Part shown: piece after piece, positions 14,966-22,667 of the stretch
Layout of the letters: each line of letters begins with the position of its first letter
Position numbering within the stretch: the stretch's first letter is position 1
Assembly (NCBI GenBank): GCA_016789905.1
Contig: JAEUQC010000185.1
Location: 1 to 32,309 of the forward strand
Direction: 5' to 3'
DNA: 32,309 nt
Source of the DNA: Bryobacterales bacterium
Lineage (GTDB): Bacteria; Acidobacteriota; Terriglobia; Bryobacterales; Bryobacteraceae
Notes under the pieces: generated by a model
Told to the model about the DNA's origin: nothing
The model's database searches: none
Seen by the model: the letters and a program-made list of their open reading frames with translations, nothing else
Made by a program: the position numbers and the translations under genes

Positions 14966-14979
14966 TTGAACATGTTCAA
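14966..14979. promoter_or_regulatory. Palindromic operator O1 (14-bp), over the transcription start
   Basis: A second perfect copy of TTGAACATGTTCAA, head-to-tail with O2 (a 28-base tandem). It covers the predicted start of transcription near 14977, so bound protein would block initiation. Confidence 0.85.
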
Positions 14980-14983
14980 AAAC

Positions 14984-15012
14984 AGAATACGCGCGGCGCG
15001 CGACACTGTCAA
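14984..15012 (-). promoter_or_regulatory. Sigma-70-type promoter of the TetR operon
   Basis: On the minus strand, TTGACA at 15012-15007, a 17-base spacer, and TATTCT at 14989-14984. It is the cleanest sigma-70 promoter in the window. The spacer is almost pure alternating GC (CGCGCGCCGCGCG). It is bracketed by operators at 14966-14979 and 15020-15033. Confidence 0.8.
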
Positions 15013-15019
15013 TCCTTTT

Positions 15020-15033
15020 TTGAACGCGTTCAA
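15020..15033. promoter_or_regulatory. Palindromic operator O3 (variant core)
   Basis: TTGAACGCGTTCAA: the same palindrome as O1/O2 with GC instead of AT in the central two bases. It lies 7 bases upstream of the -35 and directly abuts the stop codon of the upstream amidohydrolase gene (15034-15036). Confidence 0.78.
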
Positions 15034-16320
15034 TTACCGCGAATTCTTTACGACGGCGCCGTCCTTCATGACGAAGAACACGTGGCGTGTCTGGGCGATA
15101 TCATCCAGCGGGTTTCCAGGCACGGCGACGACATCGGCGATTTTCCCGGCCTCCAGGGCGCCCAGATCGCCGGCGATGCCGAAGAGTTCGGCGTCGACGG
15201 AGGTGGCGGCGCGAAGGGCGTCAATGGGTTTGAGGCCGCCCTTGACCATGAGGACGAACTCTTCGGCATTGGTGCCGTGGATGCCGACGCCGGCATCGGT
15301 GCCGAAGGCAACGCGAATGCCGCGGGCGGCGGCGCTGCGGAAGGTTTCGCCGATCCGGCGGGAGGCCATTTTGAGCTTGGCTTGTGTACGGGGGTCCATG
15401 ACGCCACCCGTTTTCAGGCGCTCTTCCAGGCTCCAGACGGCGTGCAAAGTGGGGACGTAGAAGGTGCCTTTCTGCTTCATGAGCGTGAGTGCTTCTTCGT
15501 CCAGGAAGCTGCCGTGTTCAATGGAATCGACACCCATGCGAATGGCGCGTTTGGCACCGGAGGCGCCGTGGGCATGGGCGGCGACCCTCTTGCCCTTGGC
15601 GTGGGCCTCATCGATGATGGCGCCGATCTCATCGAGCGTAAGTTGCGGGGAATCGACGTCGTTATTGCGGCTGAGCACACCGCCGGTGGCGCAGATTTTG
15701 ATGACGTCGGCGCCATACTTCACGTTGTAGCGAACGGCCTGGCGGGCGCTTTCGGCGCCGCTAACGACGCCGTCCTTCCAATCGGGTTCGCGGCCGAAAA
15801 AGTCCGGGGCGACGCCGTTCATCGGGTCGCAATGGCCGCCGATGGAACCGAGGCTTTTGGAGGCAGCCAGGATGCGCGGCCCTTCGACGGCTCCGCGGGC
15901 GATGGCGTTGCGCATGGCGACATCGACAAAATCGCCCGCACCCAAGTTGCGGACGGTGGTGAAGCCGGCGTGCAATGTGGCGCGCAGGTATTTGGTGCCC
16001 AGCAGCGCGGTTTCGGCGGCCGTGCGGGCCATGCCATCAATCGTGTCCTGGCGGCTGTCCTGGCCGATTTCGCCAGTCAGGTGCACATGTGCGTCCATGA
16101 AGCCGGGGAGGAGCGTAGCGTCGCCAAGTTCGATGACTTTCGCACCGGGCTTCAACACGGCCGACGGGCCGACGCCAGTGATGCGGCCGGCTTCGACAAC
16201 GACGAGGCCGGGCGTTTGCAGGACCTCCGAGCGGCCGTCGAAAAGGCGCGCGGCGCGCAACACGACCTGTTGCGGCAAGGCGGCCATGCCGCAGAAGACG
16301 AGCAGTCCGAGAATCTTCAT
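15034..16320 (-). CDS. Exported amidohydrolase (imidazolonepropionase/prolidase-like)
   Basis: A 428-residue metal-dependent hydrolase of the amidohydrolase superfamily. The signal peptide is MKILGLLVFCGMAALPQQ. Metal ligands: HVH at 78-80 (LPGFMDAHVHLTGE), the carboxylated Lys in VIKICATGG, His in AHAHG, His in SIEHGSF, and Asp in FGTDAGV. The C-terminus returns to the beta-sandwich (GKIADVVAVPGNPLDDI). Related enzymes cleave dipeptides (Xaa-Pro) or cyclic amides; the substrate cannot be told. Start is ATG 16320, 4 bases after GGAGG and overlapping the upstream stop (ATGA). The stop touches operator O3. Confidence 0.9.
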   Translation of the reverse strand: MKILGLLVFCGMAALPQQVVLRAARLFDGRSEVLQTPGLVVVEAGRITGVGPSAVLKPGAKVIELGDATLLPGFMDAHVHLTGEIGQDSRQDTIDGMARTAAETALLGTKYLRATLHAGFTTVRNLGAGDFVDVAMRNAIARGAVEGPRILAASKSLGSIGGHCDPMNGVAPDFFGREPDWKDGVVSGAESARQAVRYNVKYGADVIKICATGGVLSRNNDVDSPQLTLDEIGAIIDEAHAKGKRVAAHAHGASGAKRAIRMGVDSIEHGSFLDEEALTLMKQKGTFYVPTLHAVWSLEERLKTGGVMDPRTQAKLKMASRRIGETFRSAAARGIRVAFGTDAGVGIHGTNAEEFVLMVKGGLKPIDALRAATSVDAELFGIAGDLGALEAGKIADVVAVPGNPLDDIAQTRHVFFVMKDGAVVKNSR

Positions 16321-17351
16321 AACGCCTCCGGAATGGAATCCGCTATTCGCGCAAAAGCCGCATATTCGACCGCGATGCGTCCTTTCGCCGGCAGCCAGCG
16401 GTAGCCTGGGACGCCGAACAAGCCGCCGCGTTCGATCATTGCCCGGCGGCATTCCGGGAATGGCGAGGCGCCGAACTCCATGCCTCGTGTCAAGGTCTGT
16501 CCATTCCAGGGCGGGGACTGGCGGGAGTGGTTTTCCTCCCAAATGCCGATCCATGGGAAATCCGCCTGGCGCCATTCATAGCCGAACAGCAGACGCGAGG
16601 AGGGCGACCAGGCGAGGAACCAGGCGCGGTGCCCTTCCAGCAGTTGCGTGGAAAAGGCGGCGGAGCGGTCCACGTTCCGCAGTTTGCGCATGTCGACGGT
16701 ACCAGAGCCATCGCGCAGCGGCGCGTGAGGCCAGGTGAACTCCGCGCCGGCGGGGAGGTAGCCGTCGGGTCCGGCAAAGTCAGCGGGATAGGTCATGGCG
16801 CGGGTGGCGGGAATGCGGAATTCCGTGTGGCCACGTTCGAGGAATGGCGGGCCCAGCGTGACGTGCTGGGTGTAGGCGATGGGCCGATCGAGGGGGGTGA
16901 GATTTTCGACGGTTTCGAAGAAGCGAACGCGCTCGCCGTCCAGCCGGATGGTGCGAGAGAAGGCCAGACCGTGAAGCGGCAGGGTGGCGTACATTTCGAG
17001 GCCGGCGGCGGTTTCGGAAAGTGTATAGGCCGCGATGGAGGCCTCGCCATGAACGGTAATGCCGGCGGCGGCTTCGTCTTCGGTTGGCGCGCCGAAGAGG
17101 TCAAGGCAGAGGTTGTGGCCGTGGATGCCGGAGAGGAGTTTCGATTCGGCGTCGCTGCCGTAGTGGGGGTGGAGGGCGGCGCTGTAAGCCGATGGGTCCA
17201 TGGTTGGCCAGGGAGGAACCCAGAGCGGGTTCACTCCTGAAGCCTTGTGCAGAATTTCGGCCACGTGGCCGCCTTCGCGCAGTACGGTGACGCGCAGGGC
17301 GGTGTTTTCGATCGTCGCGGCGTCGCGGTGGCGCCAGCGGCTGAGCGGCAT
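16317..17351 (-). CDS. Galactose mutarotase-like (DUF4432-type) protein
   Basis: A 344-residue beta-sandwich protein resembling the aldose-1-epimerase / DUF4432 superfamily: an N-terminal TIENTALRVTVLREGGHVAEILHK strand pair, HGHNLCLDLFG, FSRTIRLDGERVRFFETVENLTPLDRPIAYTQHVTLGPPFL, and a late FPWIGIWEENHSRQSPPWNG. The family binds sugars; activity is unproven. No signal peptide is seen. Start ATG 17351 overlaps the stop of the Gfo/Idh/MocA gene (TAATG), and its own stop overlaps the amidohydrolase start, so it is the middle gene of a coupled operon. Confidence 0.78.
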   Translation of the reverse strand: MPLSRWRHRDAATIENTALRVTVLREGGHVAEILHKASGVNPLWVPPWPTMDPSAYSAALHPHYGSDAESKLLSGIHGHNLCLDLFGAPTEDEAAAGITVHGEASIAAYTLSETAAGLEMYATLPLHGLAFSRTIRLDGERVRFFETVENLTPLDRPIAYTQHVTLGPPFLERGHTEFRIPATRAMTYPADFAGPDGYLPAGAEFTWPHAPLRDGSGTVDMRKLRNVDRSAAFSTQLLEGHRAWFLAWSPSSRLLFGYEWRQADFPWIGIWEENHSRQSPPWNGQTLTRGMEFGASPFPECRRAMIERGGLFGVPGYRWLPAKGRIAVEYAAFARIADSIPEAL

Positions 17352-18787
17352 TAGCCCTTCTTGACAGGTGCGCCCGGCTTGGCCGGAGGCGCGGCGGGAT
17401 TGCCGAGCGTATCGATCTCCTTACGCCAGACCTTGCGTTCGTCCTTCATAGCGATGTTGGAGAGGATCACAGCCGCGGAATCGGACAAGCCGATTTCGAG
17501 GTCCGCCTTCGGCTTGGCGCCGGTGCGGATGCAGTCCCAGAACTCGATCAACTGCTGGTCTACCGGATTCTTTTCTTCTTCCGGTACCATGACGCCCTTG
17601 GAGTAGAGCCAGCGACGGGCGAACTTGAGCTCCTTCTGCACGAAGCTGTCCTGGTCCGTAATTTCGTCCTTGCTGAGAAGGATGGGAAGCGCCTTGGCGC
17701 CTTTGCCGGTGGAGGCGAGGGAGGCACTGGCGACAGCGGCCTTGGTGGCGGTGGGGTTCGGGGTCTTCTTGGCCGGTTCGCGGTACCAGATGCCCAAGGA
17801 GGGTTCATCATCGGTGCCGACGGTGATGTGGATGGTGCCTTCGGTGCCCATGATCATTTCGCCGAACTGGGCGCGGGCGCCACCGAAGAGAGGCAGATGC
17901 TGATTGGTGGAGATGTAGGAGGCCATGAGCCGCTGGCCTTTGGGGTAGCGGAAGATGAGTTGGACGCTGTCGAAAACGTCGCGGCCATCCTTGAAGTAAT
18001 CGATGCCGCCGACGCCGCTTACGGTTTCAAAGTGGCTGCCGAACATCCAGTCGGCAATGTCCATTTGGTGCGAGCCAAGTTCGGCGACGAGGCCGCCGGA
18101 GTATTTGGACATGAGGCGCCAGTTGGCCTCTTCGCCACGGGGATCGTTCTTTTTCATGGTCCAGGTGGCGCTGGGGACGTTGATGAGATTGCGGTGCCAC
18201 TGGGAGTAGACGTTGGTGACATCGCCGAGCAGGCCTTTGTCGACCATTTGGCGGGCGGTCTGATAGAACTTGCTATAGCGGCGCTGGAGGCCGACCTGCA
18301 TGACCTGCTTCGGACGCTCATTCACCATTTTGCGGAGCATGTGAATCTCTTCGGGCTTATGAACGAGCGATTTTTCGCAGAAGACGTGTTTGCCGGCGAG
18401 GAGAGCGTCGCGGGTGATGGGGAAGTGGGTGGACAGGGGCGTGGCGATCATCACCGCGTCGATGTCGTTGCGGTTGAGCACTTCGCGGTAGTCTTTGTAG
18501 CCTTTGGGCTTGTCCTTGGAGCCATTGACGGCCTTGTCCAGGTTGGGCTGATAGATATCGACGGCGGCCATGAGGCGGCCGCCGTCGAGGCCGTTCATGT
18601 GGGTGATGTGGTAGTAACCGCGTCCGCCAGTGCCGATGATAGCCATCTGCACCTGGCTGTTGGCGGCTTTCACCTTTTGAATCCAGGGAGCGCCAACGAT
18701 GGCGGCGGCCGCCGTCGCGCCGACGGCCAGTTTGGCCGCGTCGCGCCGTGTTAATTCGGTCTGTTCCGTACTTTTGTGCTCAGGCAT
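17351..18787 (-). CDS. Gfo/Idh/MocA family oxidoreductase, Tat-exported
   Basis: A 478-residue NAD(P)-dependent sugar oxidoreductase. A twin-arginine signal is at 12-36 (LTRRDAAKLAVGATAAAAIVG), followed by the Rossmann motif GTGGRG (52-57) and the family EKSLVHKPEE segment (usually EKP). The second domain has HQMDIADWMFG. The predicted export of a nucleotide-dependent oxidoreductase is common in Acidobacteria and Planctomycetes. The start is ATG 18787, preceded by AGGTGA. First gene of a three-gene operon with the mutarotase-like and amidohydrolase genes; the combination suggests handling of a sugar or amide compound in the periplasm. Confidence 0.9.
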   Translation of the reverse strand: MPEHKSTEQTELTRRDAAKLAVGATAAAAIVGAPWIQKVKAANSQVQMAIIGTGGRGYYHITHMNGLDGGRLMAAVDIYQPNLDKAVNGSKDKPKGYKDYREVLNRNDIDAVMIATPLSTHFPITRDALLAGKHVFCEKSLVHKPEEIHMLRKMVNERPKQVMQVGLQRRYSKFYQTARQMVDKGLLGDVTNVYSQWHRNLINVPSATWTMKKNDPRGEEANWRLMSKYSGGLVAELGSHQMDIADWMFGSHFETVSGVGGIDYFKDGRDVFDSVQLIFRYPKGQRLMASYISTNQHLPLFGGARAQFGEMIMGTEGTIHITVGTDDEPSLGIWYREPAKKTPNPTATKAAVASASLASTGKGAKALPILLSKDEITDQDSFVQKELKFARRWLYSKGVMVPEEEKNPVDQQLIEFWDCIRTGAKPKADLEIGLSDSAAVILSNIAMKDERKVWRKEIDTLGNPAAPPAKPGAPVKKG

Positions 18788-18823
18788 GGCACTCACCTCG
18801 CGTATTTCGTCGAACGAACCCAC

Positions 18824-18830
18824 TATTATA
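18824..18830. promoter_or_regulatory. Bidirectional TATTATA core between divergent genes
   Basis: TATTAT on plus (18824-18829) and TATAAT on minus (18830-18825) overlap in a 58-base divergent intergenic region. No convincing -35 is seen on either side. Confidence 0.35.
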
Positions 18831-18845
18831 TGGCAGAAGGGACAC

Positions 18846-19592
18846 ATGTCACGCATCCGCTTGTTGCATTGGAAAGAAGAAGAGTGCGCGCCGCGGGCGG
18901 CTGCGATCAAGGCGTTGGGGTACGAGGTGGACTCCGCCAGACTCGTCAGCTCATCCATGAAGGAATTTCGGGAAAATCCGCCGGCGGCAGTTGTAATCGA
19001 CCTTTCGCGTCTGCCGAGCCACGGGCGGGAGGTTGGTGTGTATCTGCGCGGCAGCAGATCGACGCGGCTGATTCCGCTGGTCTTTGTGGAAGGCGCACCG
19101 GAAAAGGTGGCGATGATAAAAGAGGCGTTGCCGGACGCGCGGTACACGACCTACCCGAAGCTGGGGCCGGTGCTGGAGGATGTGCTGGCGAATCCGCCGA
19201 AGGAGGCCTATGTTCCGAAGGCGAAGGAGCCGGCGCCGTTGGGGAAGAAACTGGGGTTGAAAGAGGGTTTGGCGGTGGGGCTAGTGAACGCGCCGAAGGG
19301 GTTTGCGGAGATGATTCCGAATGCGAAGCGGAATCCGACGGGGAAGGTGTATTTGACGTTGTGGTTTGTGGAGACTCGCCGGGCGTTTGAAGAGGCGCTG
19401 CCGGAGATGCGGAGGAAGGCCGAAGACGGGGGGATTTGGGTGATCTGGCCGAAGACGACGAAGGAACGCAAGCCCGATATTAACGGGAATATTGTGAGGG
19501 AAACAGCGCTGACGGCGGGGCTGGTGGATTTCAAGATCTGCGCGGTGGACGAGGTGTGGAGCGGGATGAGGTTCGCGGTTAAGCGCGGGTGA
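18846..19592 (+). CDS. Pseudo-receiver fused to DUF3052-like domain
   Basis: A 248-residue protein with AAGGGA close upstream of ATG 18846. Residues 1-110 look like a response-regulator receiver fold (RIRLLHWKEEEC, AVVIDLSRLPSHGREVGVYLRGSRSTRLIPLVFVEG, then a Lys-containing strand-loop TTYPKLGPV). The phosphoacceptor region reads VIDLSRLP, so Asp is present but the acidic pair at the N-terminus is replaced by WKEEE, making phosphorylation uncertain. From about 130, LGLKEGLAVGLVNAPKGF, a variable middle part and GIWVIWPKTTKER, then VRETALTAGLVDFKICAVDEVWSGMRFAVKRG match DUF3052, a small uncharacterised domain. It is divergent from the Gfo/Idh/MocA operon. Confidence 0.8.
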   Translation: MSRIRLLHWKEEECAPRAAAIKALGYEVDSARLVSSSMKEFRENPPAAVVIDLSRLPSHGREVGVYLRGSRSTRLIPLVFVEGAPEKVAMIKEALPDARYTTYPKLGPVLEDVLANPPKEAYVPKAKEPAPLGKKLGLKEGLAVGLVNAPKGFAEMIPNAKRNPTGKVYLTLWFVETRRAFEEALPEMRRKAEDGGIWVIWPKTTKERKPDINGNIVRETALTAGLVDFKICAVDEVWSGMRFAVKRG

Positions 19593-19804
19593 AAACGAGG
19601 TGGAAACCGCGCAGACGGTTGAATGCTGGGTGGGCGGATACCAATAGACGGCATCCGCAGGGCCGCTGGTCTGAGCACATGCGCTGGCTGCCATCGACCC
19701 GCACCGTGGCCAGGTCCCACGACAGGTCCGCCGCGCTATAGAACATTGCCGTATCGCCATCCCGGCGCGCCCGAGTGGAGGCGCCGGTGGGCCGGATGAG
19801 TCCA

Positions 19805-20560
19805 AGTCACTAGCGGAGCCCCTGCTCCGGATGGTGATTGGTGTCGAGGTTTCGCGTGGCCACCGCCAGCGCGGAGGGACCGGTCTTGCCGACCCATTCC
19901 AGTATTCGGGCCGGCGTCCAATCCAAGAAACGCTGCGGTGCCTTCGGCCGACGCTCCCTGTTGGCAAATTCTTCCGGTGGTTGCCGAGGCGCGGATCTCC
20001 ACTTCGCGCCGTGTTTATTGATAGGGAACGCGATGCCAATGGCGGTCAAGCTCAACGCGGCACTGGATGTTGACGCGGGCCGTCCTGCACTCGCGGCAGC
20101 TGTAACGCTCGTAAGGCAACGGATGCGGCGCGGGACGGTCCGGCGTGTCGAGCAACGTCTGGCACGAGCCTTCGTGATTGCGGAAGGATCGCGCACAGAG
20201 CCGTGTCAGCGGTTCGCCGATGGCCTCATTGCCCCTGGAACGGCCGCCTTCGCAGCGCCATTGAAATCCAACGTTTTCCCACCAGCAGGCCGGCTTCGAC
20301 CTTGGCCTTACCGGGATGTTTTCTCAGCCTCGCTGGGATCATGGCCACCCATAGCGGACTGCCCTCTCTTCGTATGTGCGGCGCAGGTTGCCAGGAATGA
20401 CGATCTCCGGCACACCGCCGGAGAAAGTGAACGTTCGCGGGTGAGAGTCGATCCAGCCGCCACGTGCTTATATCCATGTGGCTTCAGGGAACGTGCAGTT
20501 GCTGGCGCCGAGCACGGCGATGGTGTCGCCCGCCGGTCTGTCAGGCTAGACATTAAATCA
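19805..20560 (-). pseudogene. IS21-family transposase (IstA) fossil
   Basis: In three frames of the minus strand the order of conserved IstA parts is preserved: AVLGASNCTFPEATW, then GGVPEIVIPGNL, then (shifted) VAMIPARLRKHPGKAKVEAG, RWISMALRRRPF, then VNIQCRVELDRHWHRVPYQ followed by a TAA, TRREVEIRASATT, then (shifted) RFLDWTPARILEWVGKTG and NHHPEQGLR followed by stops. These match the central DDE-catalytic and C-terminal regions of IS21 transposases. At least two frameshifts and several stops are seen, so it cannot be functional. No IstB helper or terminal repeats were recognised. Confidence 0.8.
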
Positions 20561-20918
20561 GACCAACTCCTTGTTCGAGTCAGCGATTGCCCCAGAGGAC
20601 TCGCTCATTGAACAAGTTCAGCCGAAAATGCGGAAGCTCCAGAGACACGCTCAAAACGCGTCCTGGCGGGGTTCAGTATTGCATGCGGGGTTTCCCGGCG
20701 AGCCGCTTGTTTATGGGCTGCGGACCAGCGCCGCGCCCGCACCCGACCGGGATGAAAAAGAAGGCCAATGCGAGAGCCGCGAATGGGACGATCCAGTTGA
20801 GGTTTCCAGGCTTTCCGTTCCCATGCGCTCGAAAGGCGCCGCTATTCTTCGCCGGAGCTGCGCGCGGAGCGAGTATTGGCAAGATTCAATCGTTGGGGGT
20901 GCATTGCATTTGCGCGCG
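20561..20918. other. No supported gene
   Basis: About 360 bases between the transposase fossil and the membrane protein gene. A 69-codon minus frame (20673-20882) contains a hydrophobic segment NLNWIVPFAALALAFFFIPVG, which could be a small membrane peptide or leftover of a gene, but has no clear start signal. Nothing else is recognised. Confidence 0.4.
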
Positions 20919-21341
20919 TCATCGTTTTACTGCCGAGCTGCCATATGGTCCCGGAGTCTTCCAAAGACAGATCGCTAACCAAGCACCGAGCACAATGTCT
21001 ATCGTGCCGCAAAAGCCGGGCCACCAAACTGGCATGCCCGGGTTCGTGACCAATGCGTGATGAACGAAAAAGTCATAAAAGCCGTGTCCGGCGATGGCGG
21101 CGGCAACCAGCCACATATTCCTCTTGAATCCGAGTGCCGCGAAAGCTGCAAAAACCAGGCCGACGGCGATCTCAATCTCCAATGTGAAGTGATGGGGTTC
21201 GCCCATCAATGCAAACAACGCATAGTAGGACGCAATCACGATCATCACGACGGGGTAGAACGAACGATCACGATCAAAGCCGATCACCTTGGCAAATCCA
21301 GCCACGACGACTCCCAAAATCACGCCAACCAGGTATTCCAT
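20919..21341 (-). CDS. Multi-spanning membrane protein, unknown
   Basis: A 140-residue protein with about five helices: 1-22, 29-48, 55-72, 75-95 and 105-125. It has the motif GEPHHFTLEIEIAVG and HGFYDFFVHH near helix 4 and NPGMPVWWPGFC before the last helix; these polar/aromatic motifs within helices suggest a conserved functional site. Start is ATG 21341 with GGGAAA upstream. An in-frame region further upstream (to 21587) is only the antisense of the AraC gene and the intergenic region. It is divergent from an AraC regulator, which may control it. Confidence 0.75.
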   Translation of the reverse strand: MEYLVGVILGVVVAGFAKVIGFDRDRSFYPVVMIVIASYYALFALMGEPHHFTLEIEIAVGLVFAAFAALGFKRNMWLVAAAIAGHGFYDFFVHHALVTNPGMPVWWPGFCGTIDIVLGAWLAICLWKTPGPYGSSAVKR

Positions 21342-21397
21342 ATCGTTTCCCTTTCTTCCGCCGCTGTCGAGCGTCTCTTGGCGACGCCCCAAGGTTA

Positions 21398-21417
21398 GCC
21401 CGGCGGCTCTGCCGGGC
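21398..21417. other. GC-rich hairpin in divergent intergenic region
   Basis: Arms GCCCGGC (21398-21404) and GCCGGGC (21411-21417) with a 6-base loop, between the membrane protein gene and the AraC gene. It may be an operator or an RNA hairpin in the leader of either transcript. Confidence 0.45.
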
Positions 21418-21478
21418 GCTAGAATGCCTCGGCTGAAGTTCTTGAACGAATCGGCTACAGTGAGAGCCGGGGGGTTTA

Positions 21479-22336
21479 GTGACGGAGACGCCGAGCCGCG
21501 GTTCGTACCGCTGGTTGAACGAACCGCGCTGGTATCTTTGGGAAGGCGGCTTTCTTCTGATCGCTCGCGCAGATGGCGTTGTGCCAACGCATACGCACCA
21601 TGCGATCCAAATCGTTGTGGCTCTTGAAGGAGAAGTGGCGATCCGCGGGAAAGAGGGGGACTGGCGAAAGGGAGCGGGCGTCATTGTCCGGCCGGACGCG
21701 GCCCACTCGTTCAATTGCAATGGCGCGTTGGGTGCGATGTTGTTCGTGGATCCCGAATCCACGGAAGGAACCTGGCTCGGAAGCGCGCTCCAGCGTGACA
21801 TTACGATGGTTACGGGTCCGCGCTTGGCCTCATCGGCTCAAGAGTTGCGCCGGTTCATGGAGCAACCCTTTGAATGCATGGAGATTGGTGAGCTTATTCG
21901 CCATTGCGTTCAGGCGCTAAGCCCAGGAGCGCCGCCTGCACGACGCCTGGACCCGAGAGTGACAACCGTGCTGAACGCGATCCGGGAAGGCGACGATCTA
22001 CACCTTTCGTTGGAGAACGCGGCGAAGAAGGCGTTCCTGTCACCAAGCCGATTCGCTCATTTGTTCAAAGAACAAGTCGGGCTTCCATATAGCCGCTACA
22101 TGCTATGGCGCAAGTTGACGCGGGCCATGGTGGCGGTTGGGTCTGAGCGAACGATTTCGGCCGCCGCACACGCAGCGGATTTCGCCGATGCCGCGCACCT
22201 GACGAGGACCTTTTACCAGATGGTGGGGATGGCGCCCTCCGTATTGATGCGCGGCACATTCGCTGAACTTCCCTCCCCGTTCGACGTGCCTGCCGAACGC
22301 CCTGCGGTACAGAACCTACGGGCGCCCACAGCATAG
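21479..22336 (+). CDS. AraC family transcriptional regulator
   Basis: A 285-residue regulator with an N-terminal cupin-like ligand domain (HTHHAIQIVVALEGEVAIRGK, VIVRPDAAHSFNC) and a C-terminal double HTH from about 165: LSLENAAKKAFLSPSRFAHLFKEQVGLPYSRYMLWRKL and the second HTH ISAAAHAADFADAAHLTRTFYQMVGMAPS. Start is GTG 21479 with a GGGGGG stretch upstream. It is divergent from a membrane protein gene and followed by a metallothionein-like gene in the same direction; control of either is plausible. Confidence 0.9.
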   Translation: MTETPSRGSYRWLNEPRWYLWEGGFLLIARADGVVPTHTHHAIQIVVALEGEVAIRGKEGDWRKGAGVIVRPDAAHSFNCNGALGAMLFVDPESTEGTWLGSALQRDITMVTGPRLASSAQELRRFMEQPFECMEIGELIRHCVQALSPGAPPARRLDPRVTTVLNAIREGDDLHLSLENAAKKAFLSPSRFAHLFKEQVGLPYSRYMLWRKLTRAMVAVGSERTISAAAHAADFADAAHLTRTFYQMVGMAPSVLMRGTFAELPSPFDVPAERPAVQNLRAPTA

Positions 22337-22402
22337 CTGATTCGTACGTCAACAATAGCTGTTTTGTTCAATTCCGAAGCGAGAGTTCAATGAGAAACTT
22401 CG

Positions 22403-22429
22403 GTTGTTGGCATCAAGCCAGCAAACAAC
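22403..22429 (+). promoter_or_regulatory. Imperfect hairpin in the metallothionein leader
   Basis: GTTGTTGGC (22403-22411) pairs with GCC (22417-22419) and AACAAC (22424-22429), with a 4-base bulge, just before the AAGGAG ribosome-binding site of the metallothionein gene. It may modulate translation; the stem is imperfect. Confidence 0.3.
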
Positions 22430-22446
22430 TTCCAAGGAGCTCGAAA

Positions 22447-22602
22447 ATGTCGAACAACTCAAAATCATGCAAATGCGGACTGTGCCCGGGTGCGGCTTGC
22501 ACCTGCGGTTGCCAGAGTGCCAAGGCAAATCACCAGCCTGGAGGCTGCGCGTGTGGAACGAATTGCCAGTGCGGGCCTTCGTGTTCTTGCAAGAAGTCCT
22601 AA
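22447..22602 (+). CDS. Metallothionein-like 12-cysteine peptide
   Basis: A 51-residue peptide, too short and Cys-rich for a shadow frame. AAGGAG lies 8 bases before ATG 22447. Cys at 8, 10, 13, 18, 20, 22, 33, 35, 39, 41, 45 and 47 form two clusters, CxCxxCxxxxCxCxC and CxCxxxCxCxxxCxC. Apart from His29 there is almost nothing but Cys, Gly, Ser, Lys and small residues, so it should bind a cluster of Zn, Cd or Cu(I). The pattern resembles bacterial metallothioneins but the spacing is not identical to any I can name. It is followed by a strong hairpin and a membrane protein, and preceded by an AraC regulator. Confidence 0.9.
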   Translation: MSNNSKSCKCGLCPGAACTCGCQSAKANHQPGGCACGTNCQCGPSCSCKKS

Positions 22603-22613
22603 GCGCAGACTGA

Positions 22614-22642
22614 ACGCCGCGCACTGTGCCTGTGCGCGGCGT
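22614..22642. terminator. 11-bp hairpin between metallothionein and membrane gene
   Basis: ACGCCGCGCAC (22614-22624) pairs perfectly with GTGCGCGGCGT (22632-22642) around a 7-base loop. No T tract follows, so it is not a classical Rho-independent terminator. It may be a partial terminator or an mRNA-stabilising 3' end that makes the metallothionein message more abundant than that of the next gene. Confidence 0.55.
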
Positions 22643-22667
22643 AGCCTCGAACGAAAAGGAACCGCTC

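Noticed and set aside
20673..20882. 69-codon minus frame with a hydrophobic stretch
   Set aside because: No start signal and no family; kept only as a remark in the gap description.
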